Source of the DNA: Virgibacillus litoralis
GTDB lineage: Bacteria > Bacillota > Bacilli > Bacillales > Amphibacillaceae
Assembly (NCBI RefSeq): GCF_017873675.1
Contig: NZ_JAGGKK010000004.1
Location: 124,001-188,000, forward strand
Length of the DNA stretch: 64,000 nt
Direction of reading: 5' to 3'
Positions 23,379 to 32,625 of the stretch are shown piece by piece. The notes under the pieces were generated by a model. It was given only the letters and a program-made list of their open reading frames with translations, had not been told where the DNA came from and did not search any database. A program made the position numbers and the translations under genes. Position 1 is the first letter of the stretch; each line of letters starts with the position of its first letter.

Positions 23379-24091
23379 GATTTTGCCTCCAATCGACGAT
23401 AAATTTCCTGATAAACTTCGAGCAAATCACCAGTACCTTGGCGAAATACATCCTTATCCAATTTTTCATGTGTAGTACTATCCCAAAGTCTGCATGTATC
23501 TGGTGAAATTTCATCTGCAAGCACAATACAGCCACTTGCTAAGCGTCCAAATTCAAGTTTAAAATCTACCAATTCAACATCTATTTCCTTGAATACTGCA
23601 GTTAACTGCTCGTTTATTTCCAAAGCTTTCTCTTTAATTTCCTGTAATTCACTGGATGTGACATCACTTAAGAAAAGCGCATGCTCATCATTAATTAACG
23701 GGTCCCCCAATGCGTCATCTTTATAAAAAAGTTCAATAATCGGCGGGTTAAACACTGTTCTCTCTTCAATCCCCAGACGCTTTGTAATGCTTCCTGTTGC
23801 CAGGTTACGTACAACTACTTCCAATGGAATGATTTCGGTTTGATGGACAAGCTGTTCTGTTTCACTTAATCTTTCAATAAAATGAGTCTGAATATTTTTG
23901 TCATGAAGAATTGGAAAAATAAGTGACGATATATCATTGTTCAATTGCCCTTTGCCTGTAAACGACGCCTTCTTCTCTCCATTAAAAGCTGTTGCATCGT
24001 TTTTGTAAGCCAGCACTAGTTGTCCCGGTTTATCCTTTGCCTGGTAGACACGCTTTGCTTTACCCTCGTATAACAGATCAGCTTTCATCAT
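23375..24091 (-). CDS. purC: SAICAR synthetase PurC
   Basis: ATP-dependent ligation of CAIR and aspartate, eighth step. 238 aa, usual length. N-terminal [13 protein letters not shown] and KNDATAFNG are ATP-site motifs; [22 protein letters not shown] is the C-terminal signature. Two tandem ATGs follow GAGGTG; the first overlaps the purB stop as ATGA. Confidence 0.97.
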   Translation of the reverse strand: MMKADLLYEGKAKRVYQAKDKPGQLVLAYKNDATAFNGEKKASFTGKGQLNNDISSLIFPILHDKNIQTHFIERLSETEQLVHQTEIIPLEVVVRNLATGSITKRLGIEERTVFNPPIIELFYKDDALGDPLINDEHALFLSDVTSSELQEIKEKALEINEQLTAVFKEIDVELVDFKLEFGRLASGCIVLADEISPDTCRLWDSTTHEKLDKDVFRQGTGDLLEVYQEIYRRLEAKS

Positions 24092-25389
24092 TTCACCTCA
24101 AGTCCAATTCGGTTGAAAATTGCATCCACATTTTTAAGGTGGTACGTATAGTCAAAACAATCGTCGATCTCAGCTTGTGACAGCTTCGTACTAATCTGTT
24201 CGTCAGCCTCAACCAGCTTTTTAAAATGAGTTTCTGTCTCCCATGCATGCATTGCCTTTGGCTGTATAATGTCATAAGCAGCTTCGCGGGCCATACCTTT
24301 TTCAATTAATGCCAGAAGCACACGCTGTGAAAAAATAACACCATGTGTTTTATCGATGTTTCGCTTCATGTTTTCCGGGAAAACAGTTAGCTTTTTAACA
24401 ATGTTGGAAAAACGATTCAGCATATAGTTCAAAGCGATTGTTGCATCTGGTAAAATAACGCGCTCTGCTGAAGAATGGGAAATATCGCGTTCATGCCATA
24501 ATGAAACATTTTCGAATGCAGTTACCATTTGCCCACGCAGAACCCTGGCCATCCCGGTCATGTTTTCTGATCCAATTGGGTTACGTTTATGCGGCATTGC
24601 AGAAGATCCCTTTTGGCCTTTAGCAAAGAACTCTTCAACCTCACGTGTTTCTGTCTTCTGCAGGCCACGGATTTCAGTTGCAAATTTCTCGATTGAAGTC
24701 GCAGCAAGTGTGAGTGCAGATACATATGCAGCATGACGATCACGCTGTAATGTCTGCGTTGATACTGGCGCTGGAGTCAGCCCAAGTTTTTCACAGACAT
24801 ATTGCTCAACGAATGGATCAATGTTTGCATACGTTCCAACTGCGCCTGATAGTTTCCCGAACTCTACACCTTTTGCAGCCATTTCAAAGCGCTCCAAATT
24901 CCGTGTCATCTCCTCATACCAAAGAGCCAATTTCAAGCCAAATGTTGTAGGCTCAGCGTGGACGCCATGTGTTCTTCCCATCATGACAGTATGTTTATGT
25001 TCGATAGCCTTGTTTTTCAGTATTTCAATAAATGCATGAAGGTCTTTTCGGATGATTTCATTTGCTTGTTTCAATTGATAGGATAGTGCCGTATCAACTA
25101 CATCTGTAGAAGTTAAGCCATAATGGACCCATTTGCGTTCATCACCGAGTGTTTCGGACACAGCACGCGTAAATGCAACCACATCATGTCGTGTTTCCTG
25201 TTCAATTTCATAAATCCGTTCAAGGTTAAATGATGCATGTTGACGAATCTTTTTCACATCCTCAGCTGGAATAACCCCTAACTCGCTCCAGGCCTCACAT
25301 GCTAAAATTTCTACCTCAAGCCATGCGTTGAACTTATTTTCCTCTGTCCAGATTGCACCCATTTCTTCTCGTGTATAACGTTCAATCAT
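24088..25389 (-). CDS. purB: Adenylosuccinate lyase PurB
   Basis: Cleaves SAICAR to AICAR and adenylosuccinate to AMP, releasing fumarate. 433 aa. Fumarase/ASL superfamily signature [15 protein letters not shown] is present, with [11 protein letters not shown] and [14 protein letters not shown] regions holding catalytic residues. ATGA overlap with purK upstream and purC downstream. Confidence 0.97.
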   Translation of the reverse strand: MIERYTREEMGAIWTEENKFNAWLEVEILACEAWSELGVIPAEDVKKIRQHASFNLERIYEIEQETRHDVVAFTRAVSETLGDERKWVHYGLTSTDVVDTALSYQLKQANEIIRKDLHAFIEILKNKAIEHKHTVMMGRTHGVHAEPTTFGLKLALWYEEMTRNLERFEMAAKGVEFGKLSGAVGTYANIDPFVEQYVCEKLGLTPAPVSTQTLQRDRHAAYVSALTLAATSIEKFATEIRGLQKTETREVEEFFAKGQKGSSAMPHKRNPIGSENMTGMARVLRGQMVTAFENVSLWHERDISHSSAERVILPDATIALNYMLNRFSNIVKKLTVFPENMKRNIDKTHGVIFSQRVLLALIEKGMAREAAYDIIQPKAMHAWETETHFKKLVEADEQISTKLSQAEIDDCFDYTYHLKNVDAIFNRIGLEVK

Positions 25390-26516
25390 TGTTTTGCCTC
25401 CTCGTATGCAGTAAGTCTTGCATGGACGTCTTCCTGTGTTTTTGCAATAAACGTAATGTGCCCCATTTTACGTTTGGCCTTCACTCCTTCTTTCCCGTAT
25501 AAATGAACAAAGCCGTTATTCAATCCAGGCAACATTCGTAAAACATCATTCATATCGCCACCAAGTATATTTACCATTCCAGCAGGCTGCAGCAATGTAA
25601 TTGGCATTAAGCCCAACCCGCAGATCGCTCGAATATGCTGCTGAAATTGTGAAATATTGCATGCCTCAATTGTGTAGTGTCCAGAATTGTGCGGTCTTGG
25701 TGCCATTTCATTTAGAAAAACACCTTCATCCTTAACGAACATTTCAAGCGCAAATGTACCGACAATGTTCATTTTTTCAGCAAGTACTTTTGCAGCATCG
25801 ACAGCTTTTTCATTAACGGTTTCACTAATCAGCGCCGGGACTGTTGTTTGATATAGAATGTGGTCTTGATGTTTATTCTCTGCAATTGGGAAAAAAGTAA
25901 TATCACCTGACTTTGTACGGGTGAAAACGACTGAAATCTCCTTATCAAACGGTATCCACTGTTCGATAATGCATGTACTATTTTGATCAGCAAACGCACA
26001 AGCCGCTGGAATATCGTCTGTTGAATTTAATTTAAGTTGTCCTTTGCCATCGTAACCGCCGCTACATGTTTTAATTACCGCTGGAAATGACATATTTTTC
26101 AAAGCTATATTCGTATCTTCACCATTTGAGACTATTGAAAAATCAGGTACTGGCAGGTTTGCATCTTTCATGATTGATTTCTCTTTTTCCCGGTTTTGGG
26201 TGACTTCCAAAGGGTATGCTCCTTGTGGCAGCTTACCTTGCCGCTCGATATATCCCGCAGCATCAAGATCAACATTTTCAAATTCATATGTCACAACATC
26301 ACTTAGTTCTGATAACTTCTTAATACCATTCATATCATCGAAGGGTGCAGTGATTTGCTGATCTGCTACCTGAGCAGTCGGACAGTTTGGTGTCGGATCA
26401 AGGACTGCAATTTTATATCCCATATATTTTGCTGCAATTGCCATCATACGCCCAAGCTGGCCTCCGCCGATGATTCCGATTGTTTGAGATGGGAGGATTA
26501 CCTTATTCTTTTGCAA
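25386..26516 (-). CDS. purK: N5-carboxyaminoimidazole ribonucleotide synthase PurK
   Basis: ATP-dependent carboxylation of AIR to N5-CAIR, the substrate of PurE. 376 aa ATP-grasp protein with [17 protein letters not shown] at the N-terminus, [17 protein letters not shown] in the grasp core and [19 protein letters not shown] at the metal site. Start codon TTG at 26514-26516, six bases after GAGGG and 14 bp inside purE. Confidence 0.96.
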   Translation of the reverse strand: MQKNKVILPSQTIGIIGGGQLGRMMAIAAKYMGYKIAVLDPTPNCPTAQVADQQITAPFDDMNGIKKLSELSDVVTYEFENVDLDAAGYIERQGKLPQGAYPLEVTQNREKEKSIMKDANLPVPDFSIVSNGEDTNIALKNMSFPAVIKTCSGGYDGKGQLKLNSTDDIPAACAFADQNSTCIIEQWIPFDKEISVVFTRTKSGDITFFPIAENKHQDHILYQTTVPALISETVNEKAVDAAKVLAEKMNIVGTFALEMFVKDEGVFLNEMAPRPHNSGHYTIEACNISQFQQHIRAICGLGLMPITLLQPAGMVNILGGDMNDVLRMLPGLNNGFVHLYGKEGVKAKRKMGHITFIAKTQEDVHARLTAYEEAKQ

Positions 26517-26994
26517 GATCTTCCCTCATTTCTGCTACATTTGCTTGTAATTCTTTGCGGTACTTCTCCAGTCTTTCCGCTACCTTCTCTTCAAAAGACC
26601 CAATAATTTGGGCGGCAATAATTCCTGCGTTTTTCGCACCTGAATCGCCAATTGCAACCGTTGCAGTTGGCACCCCTCCAGGCATCTGCACGATAGAAAG
26701 AAGAGAATCCAGACCATTAAGTGCTTTACTTTGGATAGGAACACCAATAACAGGTAACGTTGTTTGAGCTGCTAGCATTCCAGGTAAATGCGCTGCACCA
26801 CCTGCTCCAGCAATAATTACCTTCAAACCACGCTCGCGTGCGAATTTGGCATACGTAAACATTTCATCTGGCGTACGATGAGCTGAAATCACATCCTTTT
26901 CATATGGAATGCCGAGCTTACTCAACATATCGCAGGCATGCTGCATTGTTTGCCAATCTGATATACTTCCCATTATCACTCCAACTTGAACCAT
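26503..26994 (-). CDS. purE: N5-CAIR mutase PurE
   Basis: First gene of the purine operon; isomerises N5-CAIR to CAIR. 163 aa. [13 protein letters not shown] (phosphate loop) and [10 protein letters not shown] with catalytic His39 are clear. The open frame extends 27 codons upstream through the leader terminator; ATG at 26992-26994 is chosen because GAGGG is five bases upstream and homologs start here. Confidence 0.97.
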   Translation of the reverse strand: MVQVGVIMGSISDWQTMQHACDMLSKLGIPYEKDVISAHRTPDEMFTYAKFARERGLKVIIAGAGGAAHLPGMLAAQTTLPVIGVPIQSKALNGLDSLLSIVQMPGGVPTATVAIGDSGAKNAGIIAAQIIGSFEEKVAERLEKYRKELQANVAEMREDLAKE

Positions 26995-27017
26995 TAAATC
27001 CCTCTTTCCCTGTAAAT

Positions 27018-27072
27018 AAAAAAGTCTATTCCTCTCCCTCAAATACATGAGAGAAGATGAATAGACTTTTTT
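27018..27072 (-). terminator. purE leader terminator (riboswitch expression platform)
   Basis: Long hairpin on minus: AAAAGTCTATTC pairs with GAATAGACTTTT around an inner CTCTC/GAGGGAG stem, followed by a U-run and located between the aptamer and purE. Guanine/hypoxanthine binding would favour this terminator; a short hairpin CGTTG-TATAG-CAACG lies between it and the aptamer. Confidence 0.9.
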
Positions 27073-27117
27073 CACGACATCTTAAAACGGACCGTTGCTA
27101 TACAACGATTCATCCTC

Positions 27118-27184
27118 CCTCATAGTCCAGCATTTATGGTGCTTGGTAGAAACTTTTGAGCCATATTCTCAAAAATATATGAGG
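27118..27184 (-). ncRNA. Purine (guanine-type) riboswitch aptamer of the pur operon
   Basis: On minus: P1 arms CCTCATA/TATGAGG enclose GAATATGGC, the J2/3 core GTTTCTACC, P3 region CACCATAAATG and the J3/1 segment GACTATG. The C in GAC-TATG (position 74 of the xpt numbering) predicts guanine/hypoxanthine rather than adenine. A terminator follows, so this is an OFF switch for purEKBCSQLFMNHD. Confidence 0.96.
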
Positions 27185-27207
27185 AACCGTATTTATTTGT
27201 TGGTTTC

Positions 27208-27237
27208 AGCATATCAAACCAGCTGCTAAAATGTCAA
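27208..27237 (-). promoter_or_regulatory. purE operon promoter
   Basis: On minus TTGACA (27237-27232) and TATGCT (27213-27208) with an 18 bp spacer; TG one base before the -10 gives an extended -10 (TGATATGCT). Transcription would begin just upstream of the aptamer. Confidence 0.8.
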
Positions 27238-27240
27238 TAA

Positions 27241-27284
27241 AATATCGAACAATAGTTAATAAATATTATTTAATGTTCGGATTC
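27241..27284. promoter_or_regulatory. Pair of PurBox-like PurR sites upstream of purE
   Basis: AATATCGAACAAT (27241-27253) and, inverted, GAATCCGAACATT (27284-27272 on minus) each differ at one position from the B. subtilis PurBox AWWWCCGAACWWT. They face each other with 18 bp between boxes, near the 16-17 bp known spacing, directly upstream of the -35. This predicts PurR/PRPP control of initiation in addition to the riboswitch. Confidence 0.75.
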
Positions 27285-27302
27285 TATTAATAACTATCTA
27301 TC

Positions 27303-28178
27303 TTATGAGCTTACCATTTTTCCTCCGTTAACATGAATAACCTGACCAGAAACATAAGAGGAATCTTCAGAAGCAAGATATACATATGCAGGCGCAAGTT
27401 CATACGGTTGACCAGCTCGTTTCATAGGTACATCAGTGCCAAATGTCGTTGCAATGTACTCAGCTGAAAAGCTTGACGGTATTAGCGGTGTCCAAATCGG
27501 TCCAGGTGCCACCGCATTTACACGGATTCCCTGGCCAATAATATTTTGTGATAAAGCACGCGTGAAGCCAACGATTGCACCTTTTGTGGCACTGTAGTCT
27601 ATTAACTTCTCATTTCCCTCATAGGCTACAACAGACGTGGTGTTTATAATTGTATTTCCTTCGCTTAAGTATGGCAGAGAAGCTTTTGTCATGTAAAAGA
27701 ACGCATAGATATTCGTCTGAAATGTTGCATCCCATTGTTCTGTTGATACATCTAGCAAACTATCCTGAGGGAACTGTACACCATGATTATTGACTAGAAT
27801 ATCTATTTTGCCAAAATGGTCGATTGTCTGTTGCACTACGCTCTGGCAATGCTTCTGATCACGTAAGTCGCCTACAATTAAAAGACACCGTTGTCCAAGC
27901 TGCTCAATTCGCCGTTTTGTACGGTAAGCGTCCCCATCTTCATAATGGTAGTAGTATGCAATAACGATATTTGCGCCTTCCTTTGCGTAGGCTATAGCGG
28001 CAGCTGCTCCAATTCCGCTGTCTCCACCAGTTATAATGGCAACCTTACCCGTTAATTTATTAGCGCCAGTATAGTCAGGATCCTCTACAATCGGTTCAGG
28101 CACCATAAGTGACTCGATACCTGGCTGTTGTTCCTGATGTTGAGGCGGAAAGGAATTTCGATCTTGTTGATTGTTCAT
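27303..28178 (-). CDS. General-stress-type short-chain dehydrogenase (YdaD/YhdF-like)
   Basis: NAD(P)-dependent oxidoreductase, 291 aa. A polar N-terminal tail of ~40 residues (NNQQDRNSFPPQHQEQQPG) precedes the Rossmann fold, as in the YdaD/YhdF/YhxC group. Cofactor motif TGGDSGIG, NNHGVQ structural motif, Ser in NTTSVVAYEG and catalytic YSATK are present. Substrate unknown. ATG at 28176-28178, ten bases after GGAGG; an upstream in-frame GTG overlaps that site. No terminator is visible before the pur regulatory region, so limited read-through is possible. Confidence 0.88.
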   Translation of the reverse strand: MNNQQDRNSFPPQHQEQQPGIESLMVPEPIVEDPDYTGANKLTGKVAIITGGDSGIGAAAAIAYAKEGANIVIAYYYHYEDGDAYRTKRRIEQLGQRCLLIVGDLRDQKHCQSVVQQTIDHFGKIDILVNNHGVQFPQDSLLDVSTEQWDATFQTNIYAFFYMTKASLPYLSEGNTIINTTSVVAYEGNEKLIDYSATKGAIVGFTRALSQNIIGQGIRVNAVAPGPIWTPLIPSSFSAEYIATTFGTDVPMKRAGQPYELAPAYVYLASEDSSYVSGQVIHVNGGKMVSS

Positions 28179-28314
28179 TGAAAGCACTCCTCCAAATTAA
28201 TAGGACATTTGCTGTACTGTATTCTGTTCTGGAGGCAGGTGTTCGCTGAATCACCCTTTTGTATAACTAATATCGAATGAGCGACACAAAAAGTGGCATT
28301 AAAAAGCTATTTCC

Positions 28315-28360
28315 TTAGAAAACTTGTCTTATCGCTTATTTGCACTTATGCAGTAAGAAA
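28315..28360. repeat. Dispersed intergenic repeat, copy A (short form)
   Basis: TTAGAAAACTTGTCTTATCG joined directly to CTTATTTGCACTTATGCAGTAAG. It matches the two conserved halves of the motif seen at 33409, 52579 and 63424 but lacks the middle. Orientation plus. Confidence 0.7.
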
Positions 28361-28437
28361 AAAGCAGAAACTACCTTAAAAAATAAATAATAAGTTGACA
28401 CTTTTTCCATTCGAAAATCGATTATAGTTATAGAAGA

Positions 28438-28469
28438 ATAATAGAACAGGCTGCAACCTGTTCTATTAT
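28438..28469. terminator. Terminator downstream of yebE
   Basis: ATAATAGAACAGG (28438-28450) pairs perfectly with CCTGTTCTATTAT (28457-28469), 6-base loop. It lies 8 bases past the yebE stop; A/T-rich tails occur on both sides. Confidence 0.85.
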
Positions 28470-28476
28470 CTGCTTA

Positions 28477-29103
28477 TTATTCTTTTAGTTCTTCATCATT
28501 TTGCTTTGGAGGCTGCTGTTCCTCCTGTGGTTTCGCTTCACCTGGATAGTTCTTTTTCTGATTAAATAGCCGGCCTTTTCGTACTTGTTTAACCCAGAAA
28601 CCACCGTTAATCTGTTTTGGTTCATATGAAATAATAAATGCTTTAGGATCTATTGTCTTAATTGTTTCATATAGTATCAGCTCATATTTTCTTGGGGTCA
28701 GAATTTGCATTGCAAGACGATCGCCTTCCATCCCATAGGCAAACCAGCTTGTCACGCCATACCCTTTATCCCGTAACTTTCTTGTGAATTCAATATTCGG
28801 ATCGGAAGAGATAACATTAACGGTAATATAGCCTAATGCAAGCTTTTCCTCAATTTTTGTACCGACAATTACGCCAATCCCAAAACCAAGCGCATACGCA
28901 ATCAGGTTTTGTATTTCATTTAAATTATCCAATACCAGTCCAAGTCCAACTACATAAATAACCACTTCGAACATGCTAACAAATGCAGCTATATACCGCC
29001 GACCTTTTAGTGTCAGGATCATTCGAATAGTTGATAACGATACATACACTATATTTATGATGAGAATGATTGCCACCATGATATATGCATTTTCCAGCAA
29101 CAT
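28477..29103 (-). CDS. yebE: YebE-like membrane protein, DUF2179/DUF5698 (UPF0316)
   Basis: Integral membrane protein of 208 aa with three predicted N-terminal membrane helices (residues ~5-25, 35-55, 62-82) and a C-terminal cytosolic DUF2179-type domain ([20 protein letters not shown]...). The tail is Gln/Glu/Pro-rich. Molecular role unknown. The frame is open 52 codons upstream, but ATG at 29101-29103 has AGGAGG four bases away. In B. subtilis yebE likewise sits near the start of the pur operon. Confidence 0.87.
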   Translation of the reverse strand: MLLENAYIMVAIILIINIVYVSLSTIRMILTLKGRRYIAAFVSMFEVVIYVVGLGLVLDNLNEIQNLIAYALGFGIGVIVGTKIEEKLALGYITVNVISSDPNIEFTRKLRDKGYGVTSWFAYGMEGDRLAMQILTPRKYELILYETIKTIDPKAFIISYEPKQINGGFWVKQVRKGRLFNQKKNYPGEAKPQEEQQPPKQNDEELKE

Positions 29104-29218
29104 AAACCCTCCTAGATCTCTTACTGCAGAAATACGTTCACTTTCATAATACTCACCTAACGCCCAGCTAATGCATACATTATAAAGTAATTCTATCCAA
29201 CTTAAACGAGGTGTCTTA

Positions 29219-29653
29219 ATGGATCCTTTTAAACAAATGTCTGATTGGCGAAAGAACATGGATCATTTTTTTGGTGATCAATTCTGGAATGAATTTGAAG
29301 GGGTTATAAAACCTACTATTCCACAGATTAATATTTATCAGTATGACCATGAACTTATTTGCATTGTTAATATCCCAGGTCTAATCGACTTAAACAAAGT
29401 TGATATCTTTGTAGATTATGCAAGACTGGAACTTAAAGGTGCTATAGACATTTCCTATACAGGAGGCACTGTGGTCAAAGAAGAAATACTTCAAGGTGTG
29501 TTCGAACGTGAGATAACGTTACCATTCCCTGTACGAAAAGATAAAATAAGCGCAACATATAAAGACGGCTTAGTATTTATTCAGCTGCATAGACTCATAT
29601 CGGACGAAAGCGGTCGGAATAAAGTGAACGTTCAAATAGTAGAGGGAGATTAG
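29219..29653 (+). CDS. Hsp20/alpha-crystallin family small heat shock protein
   Basis: 144 aa; residues ~36-142 form an alpha-crystallin-like beta-sandwich ([51 protein letters not shown]). The classical C-terminal IxI anchor may be VQIV. Likely ATP-independent chaperone; some Bacillus members of this branch are spore-coat associated. Plus strand, divergent from yebE, with GAGGTG before ATG. Its 3' end overlaps the convergent MOSC gene by 4 bp. Confidence 0.82.
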   Translation: MDPFKQMSDWRKNMDHFFGDQFWNEFEGVIKPTIPQINIYQYDHELICIVNIPGLIDLNKVDIFVDYARLELKGAIDISYTGGTVVKEEILQGVFEREITLPFPVRKDKISATYKDGLVFIQLHRLISDESGRNKVNVQIVEGD

Positions 29654-30360
29654 ACTTTGTTCGGTCCAAATACACGCTTTTCAACCGATGAATTCTTACC
29701 TCTTAACCTCTTATTAAGTGTGTTTTTCCAACTATAAGCTAATAATTCACATGAAGCAAGTTCATCAGCTGCTTTTAAATCTTCTTTGTTAAAATGCATG
29801 ACTTCATTACAGGCAGCAATTGTCCACTGAGGATACGGCCGATCGATTAATTCAAGCTCCAATCCCGCTTCAGCATATCCTTCCTGCAGCACTCGAAAAT
29901 ACCAGCCTGTTCTTCCACTATTTTGTATACGTAATGCAAAATCAATTATACGAAAACGACGGGCTGGCTTCCAGCAGGGCTGCCGTGGTTGTGCAACCTG
30001 AATAATGCTTTCACCAAATTGGTACGTATCACCTATGCAAACAGTGAATTCATTTGCATTATTTAGTGACAAATTTTCACCCATTGCACCAATTCCAATC
30101 GAATGTGATTCTAAATCCTTCTGCCAATAGGAATAATGTTCTTTCGGATAAGCAAAAACAGCTTTTTCTGGACCGCCATGGTTTTTCTTGTCCGCTACCT
30201 CATCTTCAGCAAAACCAGTATCTCCAAGCCATATTTTTCCATCTAATTCACACTTAAACATGCCAGTCTCCCAAGGCATATCCATACGATTTTCTGCATG
30301 AGCATCCCCTAAACGCTTTACTTTTCCAGTTAATAATTTATCTACATAAGGTCTAGTCAT
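29650..30360 (-). CDS. MOSC domain protein (YiiM-like)
   Basis: 236 aa protein with a MOSC sulphur-carrier domain. The conserved Cys lies in QPRQPCWKPARRF; NHGGPEKAVFAYPKEHY and GAMGENLSL are also YiiM/MOSC hallmarks. Members act with molybdenum cofactor, e.g. in N-hydroxylated compound reduction; substrate here unknown. ATG at 30358-30360 with AGAGGTG upstream. Convergent with the Hsp20 gene (4 bp overlap). Confidence 0.9.
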   Translation of the reverse strand: MTRPYVDKLLTGKVKRLGDAHAENRMDMPWETGMFKCELDGKIWLGDTGFAEDEVADKKNHGGPEKAVFAYPKEHYSYWQKDLESHSIGIGAMGENLSLNNANEFTVCIGDTYQFGESIIQVAQPRQPCWKPARRFRIIDFALRIQNSGRTGWYFRVLQEGYAEAGLELELIDRPYPQWTIAACNEVMHFNKEDLKAADELASCELLAYSWKNTLNKRLRGKNSSVEKRVFGPNKV

Positions 30361-30624
30361 AGCGTCCCGTCACCTCTTTCTTTCTACATTGTATCTTTAA
30401 TGATGGGAAAATGAAAATAGCACGGAACCATAATTTGGATTTAAATAATTCAGTTGGTATGGTTTGAAGGGATATGCTTGATTTCCACGAACAAACTTGC
30501 GAGAATTCTTGTTCGTGACTCTCTGCAAGGATCACTATCCCTTTTTTAACAGGAGTCTCAAAAATTTCTACCTAACCACACCAGTGAAAAAGCTCAAGCA
30601 CATTAGAATTCATATTTGTCATCC
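30361..30624. other. Intergenic spacer with one inverted repeat
   Basis: No gene seen. Contains CACGAACAA (30486-30494) and its perfect complement TTGTTCGTG (30509-30517), a 9 bp stem with 14-base loop and no U-tract, so an operator or RNA hairpin is as likely as a terminator. The remainder is AT-rich spacer upstream of the MOSC gene. Confidence 0.4.
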
Positions 30625-30804
30625 CTTATCAACCGTAAATCTGTTATATCAACCTGAAAGACGGTATATCAACTCCAATTGTCAGTTATCAACTTGAAAT
30701 ATGCTATATCAACCCAATTTGTGTTATATCAACCTAAAATACAGTATATCAACCCCAATTGCAGGATATCGACTAAATTCACTGAATATCAACCCAAACA
30801 GGGG
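30625..30804. repeat. Nine-unit, exact 20 bp tandem array with alternating unit types
   Basis: Nine units of exactly 20 bp sharing TATATCAACC and a variable second half. Units alternate: 645, 685 and 725 read CAAC-C/T-T-G/A-AAA, whereas 665, 705 and 745 read CAAC-CCAATTG-like. The true period is therefore close to 40 bp. No coding potential and no cas genes. It lies ~165 bp before the acyl-CoA ligase gene terminator. Confidence 0.88.
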
Positions 30805-30888
30805 TACGAACGAAAAGCTTAATGTTCATTTGCGGAATGTGAGTTGCAGCTCTGCTACCAACGGTTCCCTTCTTGCTATTCCACATAG

Positions 30889-30945
30889 AAAAAGCGGTTT
30901 AATTAAGGGTACAATTAGGTGTTGTACTCCGTAACTAAACCACTT
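30889..30945 (-). terminator. Terminator of the acyl-CoA ligase gene at 30969
   Basis: On minus AGTGGTTTA pairs with TAAACCGCT (one G-U), with an inner GTACAA/TTGTAC stem, followed by TTTTT. It starts ~24 bases past the stop and ends the acyl island. Confidence 0.85.
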
Positions 30946-30968
30946 AAATCAGGATTCCATACTATTTT

Positions 30969-32462
30969 TTAATTCATTTCCACTACTTTGTCTCTCAATT
31001 CCGCTTTGTTTATTTTCCCTACGTGGGTTTTGGGCAGTTCATCCAGCAGCACAAATTTCTTAGGTACTTTATATTTGGTCAATTTTTTTTCACAGTACAT
31101 TTTTAATTCTGTTTCAGTTACCTTTTCAGTGGGCACAACAAATGCTACAACGATTTCTCCCCACTTTTCATCAGGTAATCCGAGAACTGCAGCTTCACTT
31201 ATAGTTTCATTAGATTCCAGCCAATGCTCTACTTCCAAAGGGTAGACATTCTCTCCCCCGGTAATAATCATATCTTTCTTGCGCCCTACAATATACACAT
31301 AGCCTTCTTCGTCCTGTCTTGCCAGATCTCCAGTATACACCCAGCCATCAATTATCGTCCGGTCTGTTTGTTCCTGCTTATTCCAATAATATTCGAACGA
31401 ATGATTTCCACGTATTAGGAGTTCACCAACATCACATCCATCAACTTTATCCCCATTTTCTGTAATAATCTTTATATCATTGAAAAGCATGGATTTCCCA
31501 ACTGACCCCACCTTTCGTTCCGTTTCTGCAGGATCTATATAAAAATTATTTGGTCCCGCTTCTGTTAAGCCATAACCCTCCTTAAATGGAATTCCTTTTT
31601 CACGAAAAGCCTTGTAAATTTCGTGAGGACATGGTGCACCACCAGAAAGGAATACTTTCATTTTCGGAAAATCTGCTTGCTGGAATGCTTTAGTACGAAT
31701 CATCATGTGATACATTGTTGGTACACATAATACGATCGTACATTCATATGTAATTACATCATTGACTGCTGTAGATGCTTCAAATTCTGGTGAAATGACA
31801 ACCTTTCCGCCAACAAGTATTAGTGGTAATGATAGTGCGTTTAGTCCACCTGTATGAAACATCGGCAGGCAAGTTAATGTTATGTCTTCATTTGTTAAAT
31901 TCCAGCTGATTATGGTGTTCATTGCATTCCACAAGATTGACCGATGTGACAAAACAGCCCCTTTTGGCTTACCAGTCGTTCCACCCGTGTAAATCATGGC
32001 TAGTGCGTCCGTTTCATCTGGTTCATGTACCTCTGATAAAGTGCTGGATGTCTGCAAGTGATCGATATAATTATTATTATCTATTTCTATTAATATACTA
32101 TCTATTTCAACCTGAGTTAAATTGCCCTGAAATTGTGGATCAATACCTATAAACTTTGGTGAACAATCCTGGACTACGTAACGTAATTCATCATTTGATA
32201 GCCGCCAATTCAATGGTACAAATACTGTTCCAATTTTCATACAAGCAAATATGAAATCAAAATAACTAATATGGTTAGGGGCTAACAATGCAACTCTATC
32301 ACCCTTTTGAATATCACGTTCGATAAAATATTGTGCTAATCGCTCCGCTCGTTCATTGAGCTGTTTATATGTCCAGGTGTCATTTGTTTTTGCATCAACG
32401 ACGGCCTTTTTTTCAGGAAATAAATCCACCCGACTCTGAAACCAATCTAATGCACAATGCAT
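30969..32462 (-). CDS. AMP-dependent acyl-CoA synthetase (first paralog)
   Basis: ANL-superfamily ligase activating a carboxylic acid to its CoA thioester via an acyl-AMP; 497 aa. Motifs: AMP/P-loop MIYTGGTTGKPKG, FKEGYGLTEAGP, YTGDLARQDEEGYVYIVGRKKDMI and C-terminal catalytic Lys in THVGKINKAELRD. Substrate not predictable; size fits medium-chain or aromatic acid ligases as well as O-succinylbenzoate-type enzymes. ATG with GGAGGGG. A terminator separates it from the reductase gene upstream, so it may be partly independent of the main operon. A second ligase lies at 41546-43057. Confidence 0.88.
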   Translation of the reverse strand: MHCALDWFQSRVDLFPEKKAVVDAKTNDTWTYKQLNERAERLAQYFIERDIQKGDRVALLAPNHISYFDFIFACMKIGTVFVPLNWRLSNDELRYVVQDCSPKFIGIDPQFQGNLTQVEIDSILIEIDNNNYIDHLQTSSTLSEVHEPDETDALAMIYTGGTTGKPKGAVLSHRSILWNAMNTIISWNLTNEDITLTCLPMFHTGGLNALSLPLILVGGKVVISPEFEASTAVNDVITYECTIVLCVPTMYHMMIRTKAFQQADFPKMKVFLSGGAPCPHEIYKAFREKGIPFKEGYGLTEAGPNNFYIDPAETERKVGSVGKSMLFNDIKIITENGDKVDGCDVGELLIRGNHSFEYYWNKQEQTDRTIIDGWVYTGDLARQDEEGYVYIVGRKKDMIITGGENVYPLEVEHWLESNETISEAAVLGLPDEKWGEIVVAFVVPTEKVTETELKMYCEKKLTKYKVPKKFVLLDELPKTHVGKINKAELRDKVVEMN

Positions 32463-32588
32463 TACTACCCCTCCATTGCATCTCTAAGTATATTATAGTA
32501 AGTATAGAAGGTTGGAGTTACATGATGGTTACAGTTAAAACCTCTTTGTGAATGCTGTAAGAAAAGATTTATATCTTCTGCTTACTGC

Positions 32589-32616
32589 GAAAAAGAGCGT
32601 TCCAATAATGGAACAC
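32589..32616 (-). terminator. Terminator between reductase and ligase genes
   Basis: GTTCCA/TGGAAC stem with 4-base loop (32599-32614), followed on minus by GCTCTTTTT. Nine bases past the reductase stop; it may be the end of the long operon or a partial terminator. Confidence 0.75.
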
Positions 32617-32625
32617 CCCTCTGTC

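Noticed and set aside
28394-28420. Plus-strand TTGACA as a promoter
   Set aside because: Nearest -10-like hexamer is at 19-22 bp spacing, and the transcript would meet the yebE terminator at once and run antisense.
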